A DNA stretch of 64,000 nt from WTXA01 sp964415195 (GCA_964415195.1 CAYPYD010000001.1:1-64000), one strand, 5' to 3'. Positions 1-9,444 are shown, counted from the stretch's first letter. Notes: generated by a model from the sequence alone, not told the origin. A program made the numbers and translations.

Positions 1-912
1 TATATATATTTTAGACTAGTAACAAAACCATTAATTGAATTAAATAAAGTCGCAAAAAAAATGGCGATGTTGGATTTTAGAACTAAAGCTAATATAAAAA
101 GGCAAGATGAGCTTGGTGAATTAGGTGCTAGTTTGAATACATTATCTACTAATCTAAAAAAATCCATGGAAGGTTTTAAAAATGATATTGAGAGAGAGAA
201 ACTAAGAGACGAACAAAGAATAAGTTTTATTGCCACAATGTCTCATGAATTAAAATCTCCAATAACTGCCATTAAGGGTCAGCTTGAAGGTATGATCAAT
301 AATATAGGGGTATATCAAAACCGAGACAAGTACTTAAAGAGATCGTTGGCTATAGCTGAAGATCTTGATAGATTGGTTAGAGAAATTCTGGTGATATCAA
401 AACTTGATACAGTAGACTTTAGCTTTAAAAAAGAGAAGTTCAATCTTAGCCCAATTCTAGAAGATATAATTAAGAACTTGGACTATATACAAATTGACAA
501 AAAAATTAAGACTGTCAAAAAAATAGAAAAAAATCTATTAGTAGAAGGAGATGTTAGTCTCCTGAAAAAGGCCTTTAAGAATATAATTGAAAACGGAATG
601 AAGTATTGTCCTGAAAATGGCTTATTCATTGTTGAGGCAATTAAGTTAAAGGATAGAATATTAATAGAAATCTTCAATGATGGAGATTCAATACTAGAAG
701 ATGACTTAAATGATGAAAAAATATTTGATGCTTTCTATAGAACAGAAAAATCTAGAAATAGGGAAACTGGTGGTTCAGGACTAGGTTTGCATATAGTGAA
801 GAAAATATTAAAATCACACAAATTTGCCTATAAAATAGAAAACAAAAATAATGGCGTTGTCTTTACAGTTGAAATACCAATACCCGAAAAAAACCTTGAA
901 ATAAGCAAGTAA
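1..912 (+). CDS. Sensor histidine kinase, VanS-like (5' end outside window)
   Basis: This is the C-terminal part of a membrane sensor kinase of a two-component system. The reading frame is already open at base 1 and runs without a stop into the ATG at 61, so that ATG is not the true start; the codons before it read as the end of a transmembrane helix and the start of a HAMP linker. After HAMP comes a HisKA H-box (SHELKSP, phospho-acceptor His codon at 244), an N-box near 570-600, a G1 box (FNDGDS) and a G2 box (GGSGLGLHIVKK), a complete HATPase_c domain. The text around the H-box resembles VanS-type kinases of Firmicutes. The partner response regulator would lie upstream. The stimulus cannot be told. 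Confidence 0.9.
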   Translation, partial: YIYFRLVTKPLIELNKVAKKMAMLDFRTKANIKRQDELGELGASLNTLSTNLKKSMEGFKNDIEREKLRDEQRISFIATMSHELKSPITAIKGQLEGMINNIGVYQNRDKYLKRSLAIAEDLDRLVREILVISKLDTVDFSFKKEKFNLSPILEDIIKNLDYIQIDKKIKTVKKIEKNLLVEGDVSLLKKAFKNIIENGMKYCPENGLFIVEAIKLKDRILIEIFNDGDSILEDDLNDEKIFDAFYRTEKSRNRETGGSGLGLHIVKKILKSHKFAYKIENKNNGVVFTVEIPIPEKNLEISK

Positions 913-924
913 GCGTGCTATAAT
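896..924 (+). promoter_or_regulatory. Sigma-A promoter for rpmE
   Basis: TTGAAA (896-901), a 17-bp spacer and TATAAT (919-924), preceded by TGC, which gives an extended -10. The -35 box overlaps the last codons of the kinase gene. Predicted start of transcription is near 931, about 55 bases before the rpmE ATG. Confidence 0.75.
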
Positions 925-985
925 AATTGTTGACTGACTATAATTGAGAAAAAATTATAAATATAAATGAAAGAGGTGAGAATTC

Positions 986-1186
986 ATGAAAAACGGAATT
1001 CACCCAGAGTACAAACAAACAACTATTTCATGTGCATGTGGAACAGTAATCGATACTGGATCTACTAAAGAAAACCTAAAAATTGAAGTTTGTTCATCTT
1101 GTCATCCATTCTATACAGGCGTTAAGAGCAGAATGAGTGATAAAGGTGGTAGGGTAGAAAGATTTAAGAAAAAATACGATAAGTAA
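986..1186 (+). CDS. rpmE: Ribosomal protein L31, zinc-binding (C+) type
   Basis: 66 aa, the usual size of bL31, a protein of the large ribosomal subunit. It carries the zinc-ligand pattern of the C+ form: CAC near residues 16-18 and CSSC near 36-39, followed by HPFYTG. The SD GAGGTGAG lies just before the ATG. It has its own promoter and is followed by a terminator, so it is probably mainly a single-gene transcript placed before prfA, as in many Firmicutes. Confidence 0.97.
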   Translation: MKNGIHPEYKQTTISCACGTVIDTGSTKENLKIEVCSSCHPFYTGVKSRMSDKGGRVERFKKKYDK

Positions 1187-1203
1187 ATTAATATTCGTAG
1201 ATG

Positions 1204-1242
1204 AAAAGGGAAGCACTTTAAGGGCTTCCTTTTACTTTTTTT
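1204..1242 (+). terminator. Rho-independent terminator after rpmE
   Basis: Stem AAAGGGAAGC / GCTTCCTTTT with one G-T pair and an ACTTTAAGG-type loop, followed by a T-rich tail interrupted by AC. Confidence 0.8.
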
Positions 1243-1261
1243 AGATAAAGGAGAGAGAATA

Positions 1262-2329
1262 ATGCTGAATAAGCTGGAAGAAATTAAATTAAAATATGAA
1301 GAACTTGGAAGAGAACTAAGTACACCTGAAATCATAAGTGATCAAAAAATGTTTCAAAAAATGATGAAAAAACATAGCACAATGGAAGAAGTTGTTAATA
1401 AATATATTAGATACAAAGAATTAGACCAGTCAATTTCTGAATTAAAAGAAATTTTAAAAGATGAAACTGACAATGAAATGGTAGAAATGGCCTCAGAAGA
1501 ACTTGCACAAGCAGAAAAAGATCTCATAACTACAGAAGAAGAATTAAAGATTCTTCTTATCCCTAAGGATCCAAATGATGACAAAAGTGTTATCGTAGAA
1601 ATTAGAGGTGGAGCTGGTGGCGACGAGGCAGCCCTATTTGCAGGAGACTTATTTAGAATGTACAGTAGATATGGTGAAACCAAAGGTTGGAAAATAGATA
1701 TTATGGATTCACATGAAAGTGATCTTGGTGGGTATAAAGAAATTGTTTTCTCAATAGAAGGTTATGGTGCATATTCAAAATTAAAATATGAAAGCGGTGT
1801 TCATAGAGTTCAAAGAATTCCTTCAACAGAATCTGGTGGACGAATTCACACATCAACTGTAACAGTTGCAGTTTTACCTGAAGCAGAAGAAGTGGATATT
1901 GACTTGGATCCTAATGATGTAAGAGTAGATCTCTTTTGTTCTAGTGGACCTGGTGGTCAATCAGTTAACACAACTAAATCTGCAGTAAGGTTAACACATG
2001 TGCCTACTGGTATTGTTGTATCCTGTCAGGATGAGAAGAGTCAGATAAAAAATAAAGACAAAGCTATGAAGGTTTTAAGAGCAAGACTTTATGATAAAGC
2101 ACTAGAAGAAGAAACTGCTAAAATGGCTAGTGAAAGAAAGAGTCAGGTTGGTACAGGAGATCGTAGCGAAAGAATTAGAACCTATAACTATCCTCAAAAT
2201 AGAATTACAGATCATAGAATAGGACTAACCTTACATAAGCTGGAAGCAATGCTTGAAGGAGATCTTGATGAAATGATTAATGCGATTATTACTACTAAAC
2301 AAGCTGAAAAGTTAAATAGCGAAATTTAA
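1262..2329 (+). CDS. prfA: Peptide chain release factor 1
   Basis: 355 aa, full family length. RF1 recognises UAA and UAG in the ribosomal A site and triggers hydrolysis of peptidyl-tRNA. The catalytic GGQ is at residues 231-233 and the RF1-type stop-codon discriminator PxT (PST) at 187-189, which separates it from RF2. The start ATG follows GGAGAGAG with good spacing. The stop codon overlaps the start of prmC (TAATG), so the factor and the methyltransferase that modifies its GGQ glutamine are translationally coupled. Confidence 0.98.
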   Translation: MLNKLEEIKLKYEELGRELSTPEIISDQKMFQKMMKKHSTMEEVVNKYIRYKELDQSISELKEILKDETDNEMVEMASEELAQAEKDLITTEEELKILLIPKDPNDDKSVIVEIRGGAGGDEAALFAGDLFRMYSRYGETKGWKIDIMDSHESDLGGYKEIVFSIEGYGAYSKLKYESGVHRVQRIPSTESGGRIHTSTVTVAVLPEAEEVDIDLDPNDVRVDLFCSSGPGGQSVNTTKSAVRLTHVPTGIVVSCQDEKSQIKNKDKAMKVLRARLYDKALEEETAKMASERKSQVGTGDRSERIRTYNYPQNRITDHRIGLTLHKLEAMLEGDLDEMINAIITTKQAEKLNSEI

Positions 2330-3177
2330 TGAATATCGAAGATATTTTAAAAAAAGCTCAAAATAAACTTAAAAATACCCACTATGGAAAGTTGGAAGCA
2401 GAAGTAATACTAGCCAATCTTCTTAAAAAGGAACGTGTATATCTACATATTAATAACAAGGAAGAACTTGATGATTTGATTAAAGATGTTTTTTTGAAAA
2501 ACATCGATGAACTCATCAATAATAAGCCGCTTCAGTATATAACTGGTAAAGAGGAATGGATGGGACTTACTTTCAAGGTTAATGAGAATGTTCTTATACC
2601 AAGGGAAGACACAAGAATTTTGCTTGAGCAAATATTAAAATTCAAAGATATTTTGAATTTTCCAACAATCCTTGAAATTGGTACAGGAAGTGGTATCTTA
2701 CCAGTTCTGATAAAAAAGAACTGGCCAGAGGCCAGAGTAGTTGTTACTGAAATTTCCAAAGATACATTGAATGTTGCCCGTGAAAATTTTCAAGAACATA
2801 ATATAGATATAGAATCATACAATTGTGATTTTCTTGATGATATTATTATTAATAATATTAAGGCTGATATAATTTTTTCTAATCCACCATATATTAGTGA
2901 AGTAGAGTATCTGGAACTTGATGAAGCTGTTAAAAATGAACCTTATGGAGCTTTAGTAGGCGGAACTGACGGACTTAATTACTATAGAAGATTAGCAGAA
3001 GAATACCTTGAGGTTGTTAAAGATCATTCATATATATTACTTGAACTAGGTTGGCAACAATATGAAGATGTTAGAAATATATTTGAAAAAAAAGGGCTTA
3101 GATTCATTGGGATATATAAAGATGATGGAAATAGGAATAGAGTACTTGTAATGGAGTATATAAATAATGAAGACTAA
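2329..3177 (+). CDS. prmC: Release factor glutamine N5-methyltransferase
   Basis: 282 aa, SAM-dependent methyltransferase that methylates the glutamine of the GGQ motif in RF1 and RF2. The SAM-binding motif (EIGTGSG) is central and the catalytic NPPY is at residues 185-188. It starts inside the stop of prfA and its own end overlaps the next gene by 11 bases, so prfA-prmC-tsaC form one tightly packed operon. The N-terminal helical domain that contacts the release factor is present. Confidence 0.97.
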   Translation: MNIEDILKKAQNKLKNTHYGKLEAEVILANLLKKERVYLHINNKEELDDLIKDVFLKNIDELINNKPLQYITGKEEWMGLTFKVNENVLIPREDTRILLEQILKFKDILNFPTILEIGTGSGILPVLIKKNWPEARVVVTEISKDTLNVARENFQEHNIDIESYNCDFLDDIIINNIKADIIFSNPPYISEVEYLELDEAVKNEPYGALVGGTDGLNYYRRLAEEYLEVVKDHSYILLELGWQQYEDVRNIFEKKGLRFIGIYKDDGNRNRVLVMEYINNED

Positions 3178-4216
3178 ATATTATGATTTCCAAGAGAAAA
3201 TAGACGAGGAACAACTTGATGAAATAATCAAGGCCTATAAAGATGGAGAAGTACTTGCATTTCCATCTGAAACTGTCTATGGTCTTGGAGCAAATATTTA
3301 TAATGATAAAGCTATAGAAAAAATATATCTTGCTAAAAATCGTCCTGCAGATAATCCTTTGATTGCTCATATTGGTAATTCAGAACAATTAAATAAATTA
3401 GTAGAAGGAGTGCCAAAAAAAGCTGAACTACTAATTGAAGCTTTTTGGCCAGGTCCGCTAACTATAATTTTTAAGAAAAACAAACATATATCTGAAATTG
3501 CCACAGCAGGATTAGAGACTATAGGGGTTAGGATGCCAGACCATCCGGTTATAGAGACTATATTGGTTAAGGGAGAACTCATTCTAGTAGCTCCAAGTGC
3601 CAATATCTCAGGGAGCCCTAGTCCAACAACTATGAAACATGTTGCTGATGATCTTGATGGACTAGTTTTTGGAATAATTGATGGTGGAAACTGTGATGAA
3701 GGGATAGAATCTACAATAATTGACATGTCTGGAGATATTCCGATGATTCTAAGACCCGGCACAATTACCAAGGAGGATCTTGAAGAAGTAATTGGGAAGG
3801 TTGAACTAGATGAAAGTCTAATTGGCGCTTCAACAAAAATAGCGAAGGCACCTGGGATGAAATACAAGCACTATGCTCCAAAAGCCAAGGTCTACATAAT
3901 TAAAAATAAAGGTGAAACAAACCTTATTTCAAGAGAAATCAAAAATTATTTAATGGATATAGAAAAATGTGCCTTGATAATTTTCGATGAAAATACCGAA
4001 CACTATAGAGACATTGATATACCTAATAAAATTTCACTGGGAAGTCTTGTTGACTTGAGAACAGGGATTAGAAACCTGTTTCGGATATTAAGGGATTGTG
4101 ATATATTAGGAATAGAATATATATTTATTGAAGATTATAAAGAAGAAGGATTGGGGTTTTCATATATGAATCGTTTAAAGAAAGCAGCCAATCATAATTA
4201 TATTAAGGAGTCATAA
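3167..4216 (+). CDS. tsaC: L-threonylcarbamoyladenylate synthase (Sua5/YwlC type)
   Basis: 349 aa, the long Sua5 form with an N-terminal YrdC-like catalytic domain (about residues 15-205) and a C-terminal Sua5 domain. It makes threonylcarbamoyl-AMP from threonine, bicarbonate and ATP, the first step of t6A modification of ANN-decoding tRNAs. Family motifs seen include SETVYGLG, KNRPADNPL, RMPDHP and APSANISGSPSPT. The start overlaps the end of prmC. Same order as Bacillus prfA-prmC-ywlC. Confidence 0.96.
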   Translation: MKTKYYDFQEKIDEEQLDEIIKAYKDGEVLAFPSETVYGLGANIYNDKAIEKIYLAKNRPADNPLIAHIGNSEQLNKLVEGVPKKAELLIEAFWPGPLTIIFKKNKHISEIATAGLETIGVRMPDHPVIETILVKGELILVAPSANISGSPSPTTMKHVADDLDGLVFGIIDGGNCDEGIESTIIDMSGDIPMILRPGTITKEDLEEVIGKVELDESLIGASTKIAKAPGMKYKHYAPKAKVYIIKNKGETNLISREIKNYLMDIEKCALIIFDENTEHYRDIDIPNKISLGSLVDLRTGIRNLFRILRDCDILGIEYIFIEDYKEEGLGFSYMNRLKKAANHNYIKES

Positions 4217-4217
4217 A

Positions 4218-4676
4218 TTGAAAATACTATTTGTATGTACTGGTAATACCTGTAGAAGCCCTATGGCTGAAGGGATTGCTAGAGACATGTTTACCAAGAA
4301 TAATATTAGGAATCATTTTGTGCGTTCAGCTGGCATCCAAAATATTACTGGAGAACCAGCAAGTGAAAATGCAATAATGGTAATGCAAGAAATTGACTTA
4401 GATATTAGTAGGCATATTAGTACATTAGTAAGAAGAGAATTAATTGAAGAAGCAGACAAAATTCTTACTATGACCATAGCTCAAAGAGATTTATTAAAAA
4501 TAGCATATTTTGATATAGATAATATTGATGAAAAGGTGCAAACTTTAAGCTATTATGCAAATGGTGAAGATAGAGATGTTATAGATCCTTTCTTTGGAGA
4601 TATTGAGATCTATAGAAAAACTAGAAATGAAATTAAGGAATTAATAGAAAAAAGCAACTGGGAGGGAAAACAATGA
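4218..4676 (+). CDS. ywlE: Low-molecular-weight protein phosphatase, likely arginine phosphatase YwlE
   Basis: 152 aa, LMW-PTP fold. The P-loop CX5R is CTGNTCR (Cys7 to Arg13) followed by SPMAE, and the general-acid loop is DPF (Asp123). In Bacillus YwlE a Thr in the P-loop at this place favours phospho-arginine over phospho-tyrosine; Thr11 here is the same, so protein-arginine phosphatase is the better guess than tyrosine phosphatase. Start is TTG, chosen because AAGGAG lies 6-7 bases upstream. It overlaps rpiB by four bases (ATGA). Confidence 0.9.
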   Translation: MKILFVCTGNTCRSPMAEGIARDMFTKNNIRNHFVRSAGIQNITGEPASENAIMVMQEIDLDISRHISTLVRRELIEEADKILTMTIAQRDLLKIAYFDIDNIDEKVQTLSYYANGEDRDVIDPFFGDIEIYRKTRNEIKELIEKSNWEGKQ

Positions 4677-5113
4677 AAATAGTTATAGGATCAGACCATG
4701 GTGGGTTTGAACTAAAAGAAACAATTAGAGAATATATTTTAAAAAGAGGACTTGAAGTTCAAGATGTAGGCGTTTTTGTACCTGATTCTGTTGATTATCC
4801 TGATTATGCCCAAAAAGTTGGCGAATTAATAGCAAATGGTGAAGGTGACTTGGGAATTTTGATATGCGGAACAGGTATTGGCATGTCTATTTCTGCAAAT
4901 AAAATTGATGGTATTAGGTGTGCTTTATGTAATGATGTATATTCAGCTAAGATGGCTAAAGGACACAATGATGCTAATGTTATAGCATTAGGAGCAAGAG
5001 TAATAGGAAAAGGTGTAGCTTTAATGATAATTGATACTTTCCTAAATTCTAATTTTGAAGGTGGTAGACACAATACTAGACTTGGAAAAATTAGAGATCT
5101 TGAAGAGAGGTAA
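4673..5113 (+). CDS. rpiB: Ribose 5-phosphate isomerase B
   Basis: 146 aa, RpiB/LacAB family, interconverts ribose 5-phosphate and ribulose 5-phosphate in the non-oxidative pentose phosphate pathway. The N-terminal phosphate/substrate motif GSDHGG is at residues 6-11 and the catalytic Cys65 lies in CGTGIGMS. The start overlaps the end of ywlE. In many Firmicutes rpiB sits at this same place after ywlE. Confidence 0.96.
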   Translation: MKIVIGSDHGGFELKETIREYILKRGLEVQDVGVFVPDSVDYPDYAQKVGELIANGEGDLGILICGTGIGMSISANKIDGIRCALCNDVYSAKMAKGHNDANVIALGARVIGKGVALMIIDTFLNSNFEGGRHNTRLGKIRDLEER

Positions 5114-5117
5114 ATAA

Positions 5118-5630
5118 ATGATAAAAGAATTGATAGGTGGTGTTACAACATTTTTTGTAATGTTACCATTTTTATTATTAAATAGGTATATTTTTAGAAT
5201 TAATAATCATAAGAAGTTTATTTTATTCTTTCTTATGGTTAATATTATTCAAGGCGCTTTTATATTATTATTAGCATATGGTTTATTTATTTTTGGTCAA
5301 ACTACATTATTTGGAATGTTGATAATATTTACTATTTTTCTTTTCCTAAATTTGTTTATTTTGATAATGAGCAAAAGAAAAATCAGTATTACTAATGAAG
5401 AAGATGAAGAAGATGAAGACAGTGATCTTTATGATGAAGAATTGTTTGAAGATCAAAGAATTGCAAGAACACAAAAGGTTAAAAGCAATATCAAAAAAGA
5501 AATAGAAGATCTTTCTAATGATCAAATATTAGAAGAAAATCAATATACAATGAAAGTTGAAGATATTGATTTTGAAAAACTAGAAAAAACAGAAATCAAC
5601 AAGATATTAGAAGATATTTTCAAGGAGTAA
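5118..5630 (+). CDS. Unknown membrane protein with acidic cytoplasmic tail
   Basis: 170 aa; I do not recognise a family. Three hydrophobic segments occupy about residues 9-28, 33-57 and 60-83. They are followed by a strongly acidic run rich in E and D (about 93-115) and a charged, probably helical tail without further membrane segments. The gene is four bases after rpiB and two before the next gene, so it is part of the same operon. In Bacillus the region after rpiB leads to glyA, upp and an ATP synthase I-like membrane protein, but no clear sequence tie to that family is visible. Confidence 0.7.
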   Translation: MIKELIGGVTTFFVMLPFLLLNRYIFRINNHKKFILFFLMVNIIQGAFILLLAYGLFIFGQTTLFGMLIIFTIFLFLNLFILIMSKRKISITNEEDEEDEDSDLYDEELFEDQRIARTQKVKSNIKKEIEDLSNDQILEENQYTMKVEDIDFEKLEKTEINKILEDIFKE

Positions 5631-5632
5631 AT

Positions 5633-6784
5633 GTGGTTAAGAATATACTTTTTAAATTAATAAATACTAAAAGTTATACTGGCAATGAAGAAAACATAGT
5701 GAATACTGTAAAAAGTATAATGGAAGAACTTAACTTTGATGAAATCATAATTGATGAGGCTGGAAATATTATTGGGGCCATTCATGGTAAACATGAAGGA
5801 GCAACAATACTATTTGATGGTCATATCGACACTGTTGAGGCAGATAACATGATGGAGTGGTATAATAATGATCCATTTATGGCGTATGAAAAAGATGGTA
5901 AGATTTATGGCAGAGGTGCTTCAGATATGAAAGGAGCCTTTGCAGCAATGCTACTGGCTTTAAGTACAATCGATAGAAATCAATTAAAGGGCAGTGTATA
6001 TCTATCTGGAACTGTTAATGAGGAAGTTGCTGAAGGTTATACTATAAGAGAGGTAACCAATAGAATTAAACCTGATTTAGTAATCATAGGTGAAGCAACT
6101 CAATTAAAAATCAATATCGGCCAAAGAGGCAGAGGAGAAATTAGCCTTACCACCTATGGTAAAAGTGCTCATTCTTCGAATCCTGACGTTGGAATAAACG
6201 CTGTTATAAAAATGAATCAAGCTATATCCGCTATAACCAAAAAATATAATCCAATAGAGGATGTCTTAGGTAAGGGGATTTTAGTTTTAACTGATATAAT
6301 TTCAAGTCCCTATCCAGGAGAGTCTGTTATACCAAGACTTTGCAAGGCAACTTTTGACAGAAGAGTTATCCTTGAAGAAAACAAAGAATCTGTTATAGAA
6401 GGCTTAAGACTGATTTTAGACCAAATTAAGGAAGAAGATAAAGACTTTGTATATAGTATTGACTATGCCAAAAATGATTTTACCACCTATAAAGGATATA
6501 GGATAAAGGGCGATAAATTTTATCCTCCATGGAAAATAAATGAGGATAGTGAACTTTTGAAAAAAATTAAGGAGAGTTTTGATACAGAAGGGCTTAATTT
6601 TGAAATTGGATATTATTCCTTTTGTACTAATGGTAGTAGTACTTGTGGGATAGATGGTATAGATACAATTGGCTATGGGCCTGGCAGAGAAATTGAAGCA
6701 CATATTACTAATGAATATATAGAGATTGAACAATTACAAAAAGCTGTAATGGGATACCAAGCATTAGCTAATATTTTAAGTTAA
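5633..6784 (+). CDS. M20-family metallohydrolase, YgeY-like
   Basis: 383 aa, zinc amidohydrolase of the M20/ArgE/DapE superfamily. Metal-site motifs: DGHIDTV (His64, Asp66), GRGASDMKGA, the general base in VNEE, then IGEAT and a dimerisation domain with GKSAHSSNPDVG. The ends CTNGS and GYGPGREIEAH are typical of the YgeY group, which databases label as linked to selenium metabolism; its substrate is not known to me. Start is GTG at 5633 because AAGGAG sits five bases before it; the overlapping ATG at 5631 is in another frame. It lies directly before argH, and a tRNA-Sec exists at 63.5 kb. Confidence 0.85.
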   Translation: MVKNILFKLINTKSYTGNEENIVNTVKSIMEELNFDEIIIDEAGNIIGAIHGKHEGATILFDGHIDTVEADNMMEWYNNDPFMAYEKDGKIYGRGASDMKGAFAAMLLALSTIDRNQLKGSVYLSGTVNEEVAEGYTIREVTNRIKPDLVIIGEATQLKINIGQRGRGEISLTTYGKSAHSSNPDVGINAVIKMNQAISAITKKYNPIEDVLGKGILVLTDIISSPYPGESVIPRLCKATFDRRVILEENKESVIEGLRLILDQIKEEDKDFVYSIDYAKNDFTTYKGYRIKGDKFYPPWKINEDSELLKKIKESFDTEGLNFEIGYYSFCTNGSSTCGIDGIDTIGYGPGREIEAHITNEYIEIEQLQKAVMGYQALANILS

Positions 6785-6796
6785 AGGAGATAAAAA

Positions 6797-8194
6797 ATGA
6801 AACTTTGGGGTGGAAGATTTAGTAAGGACTCAGATCCTTTGATGGAAGATTTTCATTCATCTATATCTTTTGATAAAAGATTATATCGTGAAGATATTGA
6901 AGGTAGTATTGCACATGCTACGATGTTAGGTAGTATAGGAGTATTAAATATAAGTGAAACAAAACAAATAGTCGATGGATTAAAAAATATTCTTGAAGAT
7001 ATAGATGCAGGGATAATTGAGTTTTCACAAAAAGCTGAAGATATTCACATGAATGTTGAAACAATTCTAACAGAAAAAATTGGGGTAGTTGCCAAAAAAC
7101 TGCATACTGGTAGAAGTAGAAATGACCAAGTTGCAACCGACCTAAGATTATATGGAAAAAAAGAGATCAACCTAATAAATGAATTAATTGAAAATCTTAT
7201 TCAAACTCTTGTAGATATTGCAGTTCTAAATACTGATACAATAATGCCAGGGTATACACATATGCAAAAGGCCCAACCTATTACCCTGGCTCATCACATG
7301 ATGGCCTATGTAGAAATGTTTAAAAGAGACTATGACAGACTAAAGGATGCCTATAAAAGAATGGATGTAATGCCACTTGGCTCTGGTGCCTTGGCTGGAA
7401 CAACCTTTCCATTAGATAGAGAATTGACAAGAAAATTACTAGATTTTAGTGATATAAGTAGAAATAGCCTTGATGGTGTTAGTGACAGAGATTATGTAGT
7501 AGAAATAGAAAGTGCCTGTTCACTTATTATGATGCATTTAAGCAGACTATCTGAAGAAATTATCATCTGGAGTACAGATGAATTTAAATTTATAACTTTA
7601 GACGATGCATATTCAACCGGTTCATCAATAATGCCACAAAAGAAAAATCCTGATGTAGCAGAATTGATTAGAGGTAAAAGTGGTAGAGTCTTCGGTCATT
7701 TAGTTGGAAGTTTAACTATGCTTAAAGGTTTACCTTTAGCATATAATAAGGATATGCAAGAAGATAAAGAAGCTTTTTTTGATACAGTTGATACAGTTAA
7801 GAAAAGTTTATTGATAATTAGTCCAATGCTTGGAACCATGAAAGTTAATAAGGACAAGATGCTTTATCAAGCAGCTCGTGGATTTACTAATGCTACAGAT
7901 GCTGCAGATTATTTGGCAAAAAAAGGTCTTCCATTTAGAGAGGCACATAGTGTAATCGGTAAAATGGTTGCCTATTGTTTAGATGAGAGTAAATCACTAG
8001 ATGAAATGACTTTAGAAGAATATAAGAAGTTCTCAGATTACTTTGAAGAAGATATTTATCAAGCAATAAATCTTATAACTTGTGTTAATGACAGAAGTGT
8101 AACAGGAGGACCTGCAATTGAAGAAGTTGAAAGACATATAAAAAATATCAATATTTGGTTAGAGGAGATAAATAATGGAAGAGATATTAATTAA
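6797..8194 (+). CDS. argH: Argininosuccinate lyase
   Basis: 465 aa, fumarase/aspartase superfamily; cleaves argininosuccinate to arginine and fumarate. The superfamily signature GSSIMPQKKNPD is at about residues 275-286, and TGRSRNDQVATD near 105 is the substrate-binding loop of ArgH. Good SD (AAAGGAGAT). No argG, argF or other arginine gene is in view; its neighbour is the YgeY-like hydrolase. Its last 20 bases overlap the start of murA. Confidence 0.96.
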   Translation: MKLWGGRFSKDSDPLMEDFHSSISFDKRLYREDIEGSIAHATMLGSIGVLNISETKQIVDGLKNILEDIDAGIIEFSQKAEDIHMNVETILTEKIGVVAKKLHTGRSRNDQVATDLRLYGKKEINLINELIENLIQTLVDIAVLNTDTIMPGYTHMQKAQPITLAHHMMAYVEMFKRDYDRLKDAYKRMDVMPLGSGALAGTTFPLDRELTRKLLDFSDISRNSLDGVSDRDYVVEIESACSLIMMHLSRLSEEIIIWSTDEFKFITLDDAYSTGSSIMPQKKNPDVAELIRGKSGRVFGHLVGSLTMLKGLPLAYNKDMQEDKEAFFDTVDTVKKSLLIISPMLGTMKVNKDKMLYQAARGFTNATDAADYLAKKGLPFREAHSVIGKMVAYCLDESKSLDEMTLEEYKKFSDYFEEDIYQAINLITCVNDRSVTGGPAIEEVERHIKNINIWLEEINNGRDIN

Positions 8195-9437
8195 TGGTGG
8201 GAATCGTCTAGAGGGTAAAGTCTTAATCAAAGGTTCCAAAAACTCCATTTTACCTATATTAGCAGCATCAATACTAGCTACAGAAGGAAAATCTGTTATC
8301 TATGATGTTCCAAACTTAAAAGATGTAGATAATCTAATTGAAATAATTGAGTATCTAGGAGTTGTAATTGAAAGAAAAGACAATATGTTAACAGTAGACG
8401 CTACTCAGATGGATAGATTTGATGCCACTTTAGATTGTGTAAGCGAACTTCGTGCATCACTATTTCTACTAGGACCAATTATTGCCAGGTTTGGATTTGC
8501 AGAAATAAGTCAACCTGGTGGCTGTGCTATAGGCACAAGACCAATAGATCTTCATTTGAAGGGTCTAGAAGCGCTAGGAGTAGCATTTGAAAAAACTCAT
8601 GGTGTAATTAGAGGAAAAGCTGAAGGCTTAAAAGGAGCAAAAATATACTTGGACTTTCCAAGTGTAGGAGCAACTGAAAATTTAATGATGGCAGCTTCAG
8701 TTTCTGAAGGCCAGACCATATTAGAAAATGTTGCTGAAGAACCTGAAATTGTCGACTTAGCCAACTATCTAAATAATATGGGAGCTAAAATCACCGGTGC
8801 AGGAACAAATGTAATAAAAGTTTACGGAGTTCCAAAACTAAAGGGAACAGTACATACAGTTATACCAGATCGTATTGAAGCTGGGACATATATGATTGCT
8901 GTTGGAGCTGCAGGTGGAAACGTTTTAGTTGAAAATGTTATTGCTGATCACTTGAAACCTGTATTAGCAAAACTCCGAGAAGCAGGCATCACTGTATTGG
9001 AAGAATTTGAGGGAGTTAGAGTAATTTCCGAAGGTAGCAAAGCTTGTAAGGGTATAAATATTAAGACAATGCCGTATCCAGGATTTCCAACTGATATGCA
9101 AGCTCAAATGCTTGGGATGTTATTATGTGCCAAAGGTAGATCATATGTAACAGAAACTATCTTTGAAAGAAGATTTCAACATATTGAAGAGTTTAGAAAA
9201 ATGGGGGCCGATATTATAATGGTTGGCAATACTGTAGACTTGACAGGGACAGATCAAATATATGGAGCTTCAGTCTTTGCGACTGATTTAAGAGCTGGAG
9301 CAGCCTTGATTATAGCCGGACTTTACGCTGAAGGTGAAACAAGAGTAGGAAATGTGCATTTTATTGACAGAGGCTATGATGGGTTGGTAGAAAATCTTAA
9401 AAGTCTAGGAGCGGATATTAAACGTATTCAAAAATAG
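8175..9437 (+). CDS. murA: UDP-N-acetylglucosamine 1-carboxyvinyltransferase
   Basis: 420 aa, EPSP-synthase fold, first committed step of peptidoglycan synthesis (transfer of enolpyruvate from PEP to UDP-GlcNAc). The catalytic, fosfomycin-reactive Cys117 lies in GGCAIGTRP. Start ATG lies inside the end of argH, with AGAGGAG as SD. Low-GC Gram-positives often have two MurA paralogues; only this one is in the window. Confidence 0.97.
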   Translation: MEEILINGGNRLEGKVLIKGSKNSILPILAASILATEGKSVIYDVPNLKDVDNLIEIIEYLGVVIERKDNMLTVDATQMDRFDATLDCVSELRASLFLLGPIIARFGFAEISQPGGCAIGTRPIDLHLKGLEALGVAFEKTHGVIRGKAEGLKGAKIYLDFPSVGATENLMMAASVSEGQTILENVAEEPEIVDLANYLNNMGAKITGAGTNVIKVYGVPKLKGTVHTVIPDRIEAGTYMIAVGAAGGNVLVENVIADHLKPVLAKLREAGITVLEEFEGVRVISEGSKACKGINIKTMPYPGFPTDMQAQMLGMLLCAKGRSYVTETIFERRFQHIEEFRKMGADIIMVGNTVDLTGTDQIYGASVFATDLRAGAALIIAGLYAEGETRVGNVHFIDRGYDGLVENLKSLGADIKRIQK

Positions 9438-9444
9438 CTGTAAT

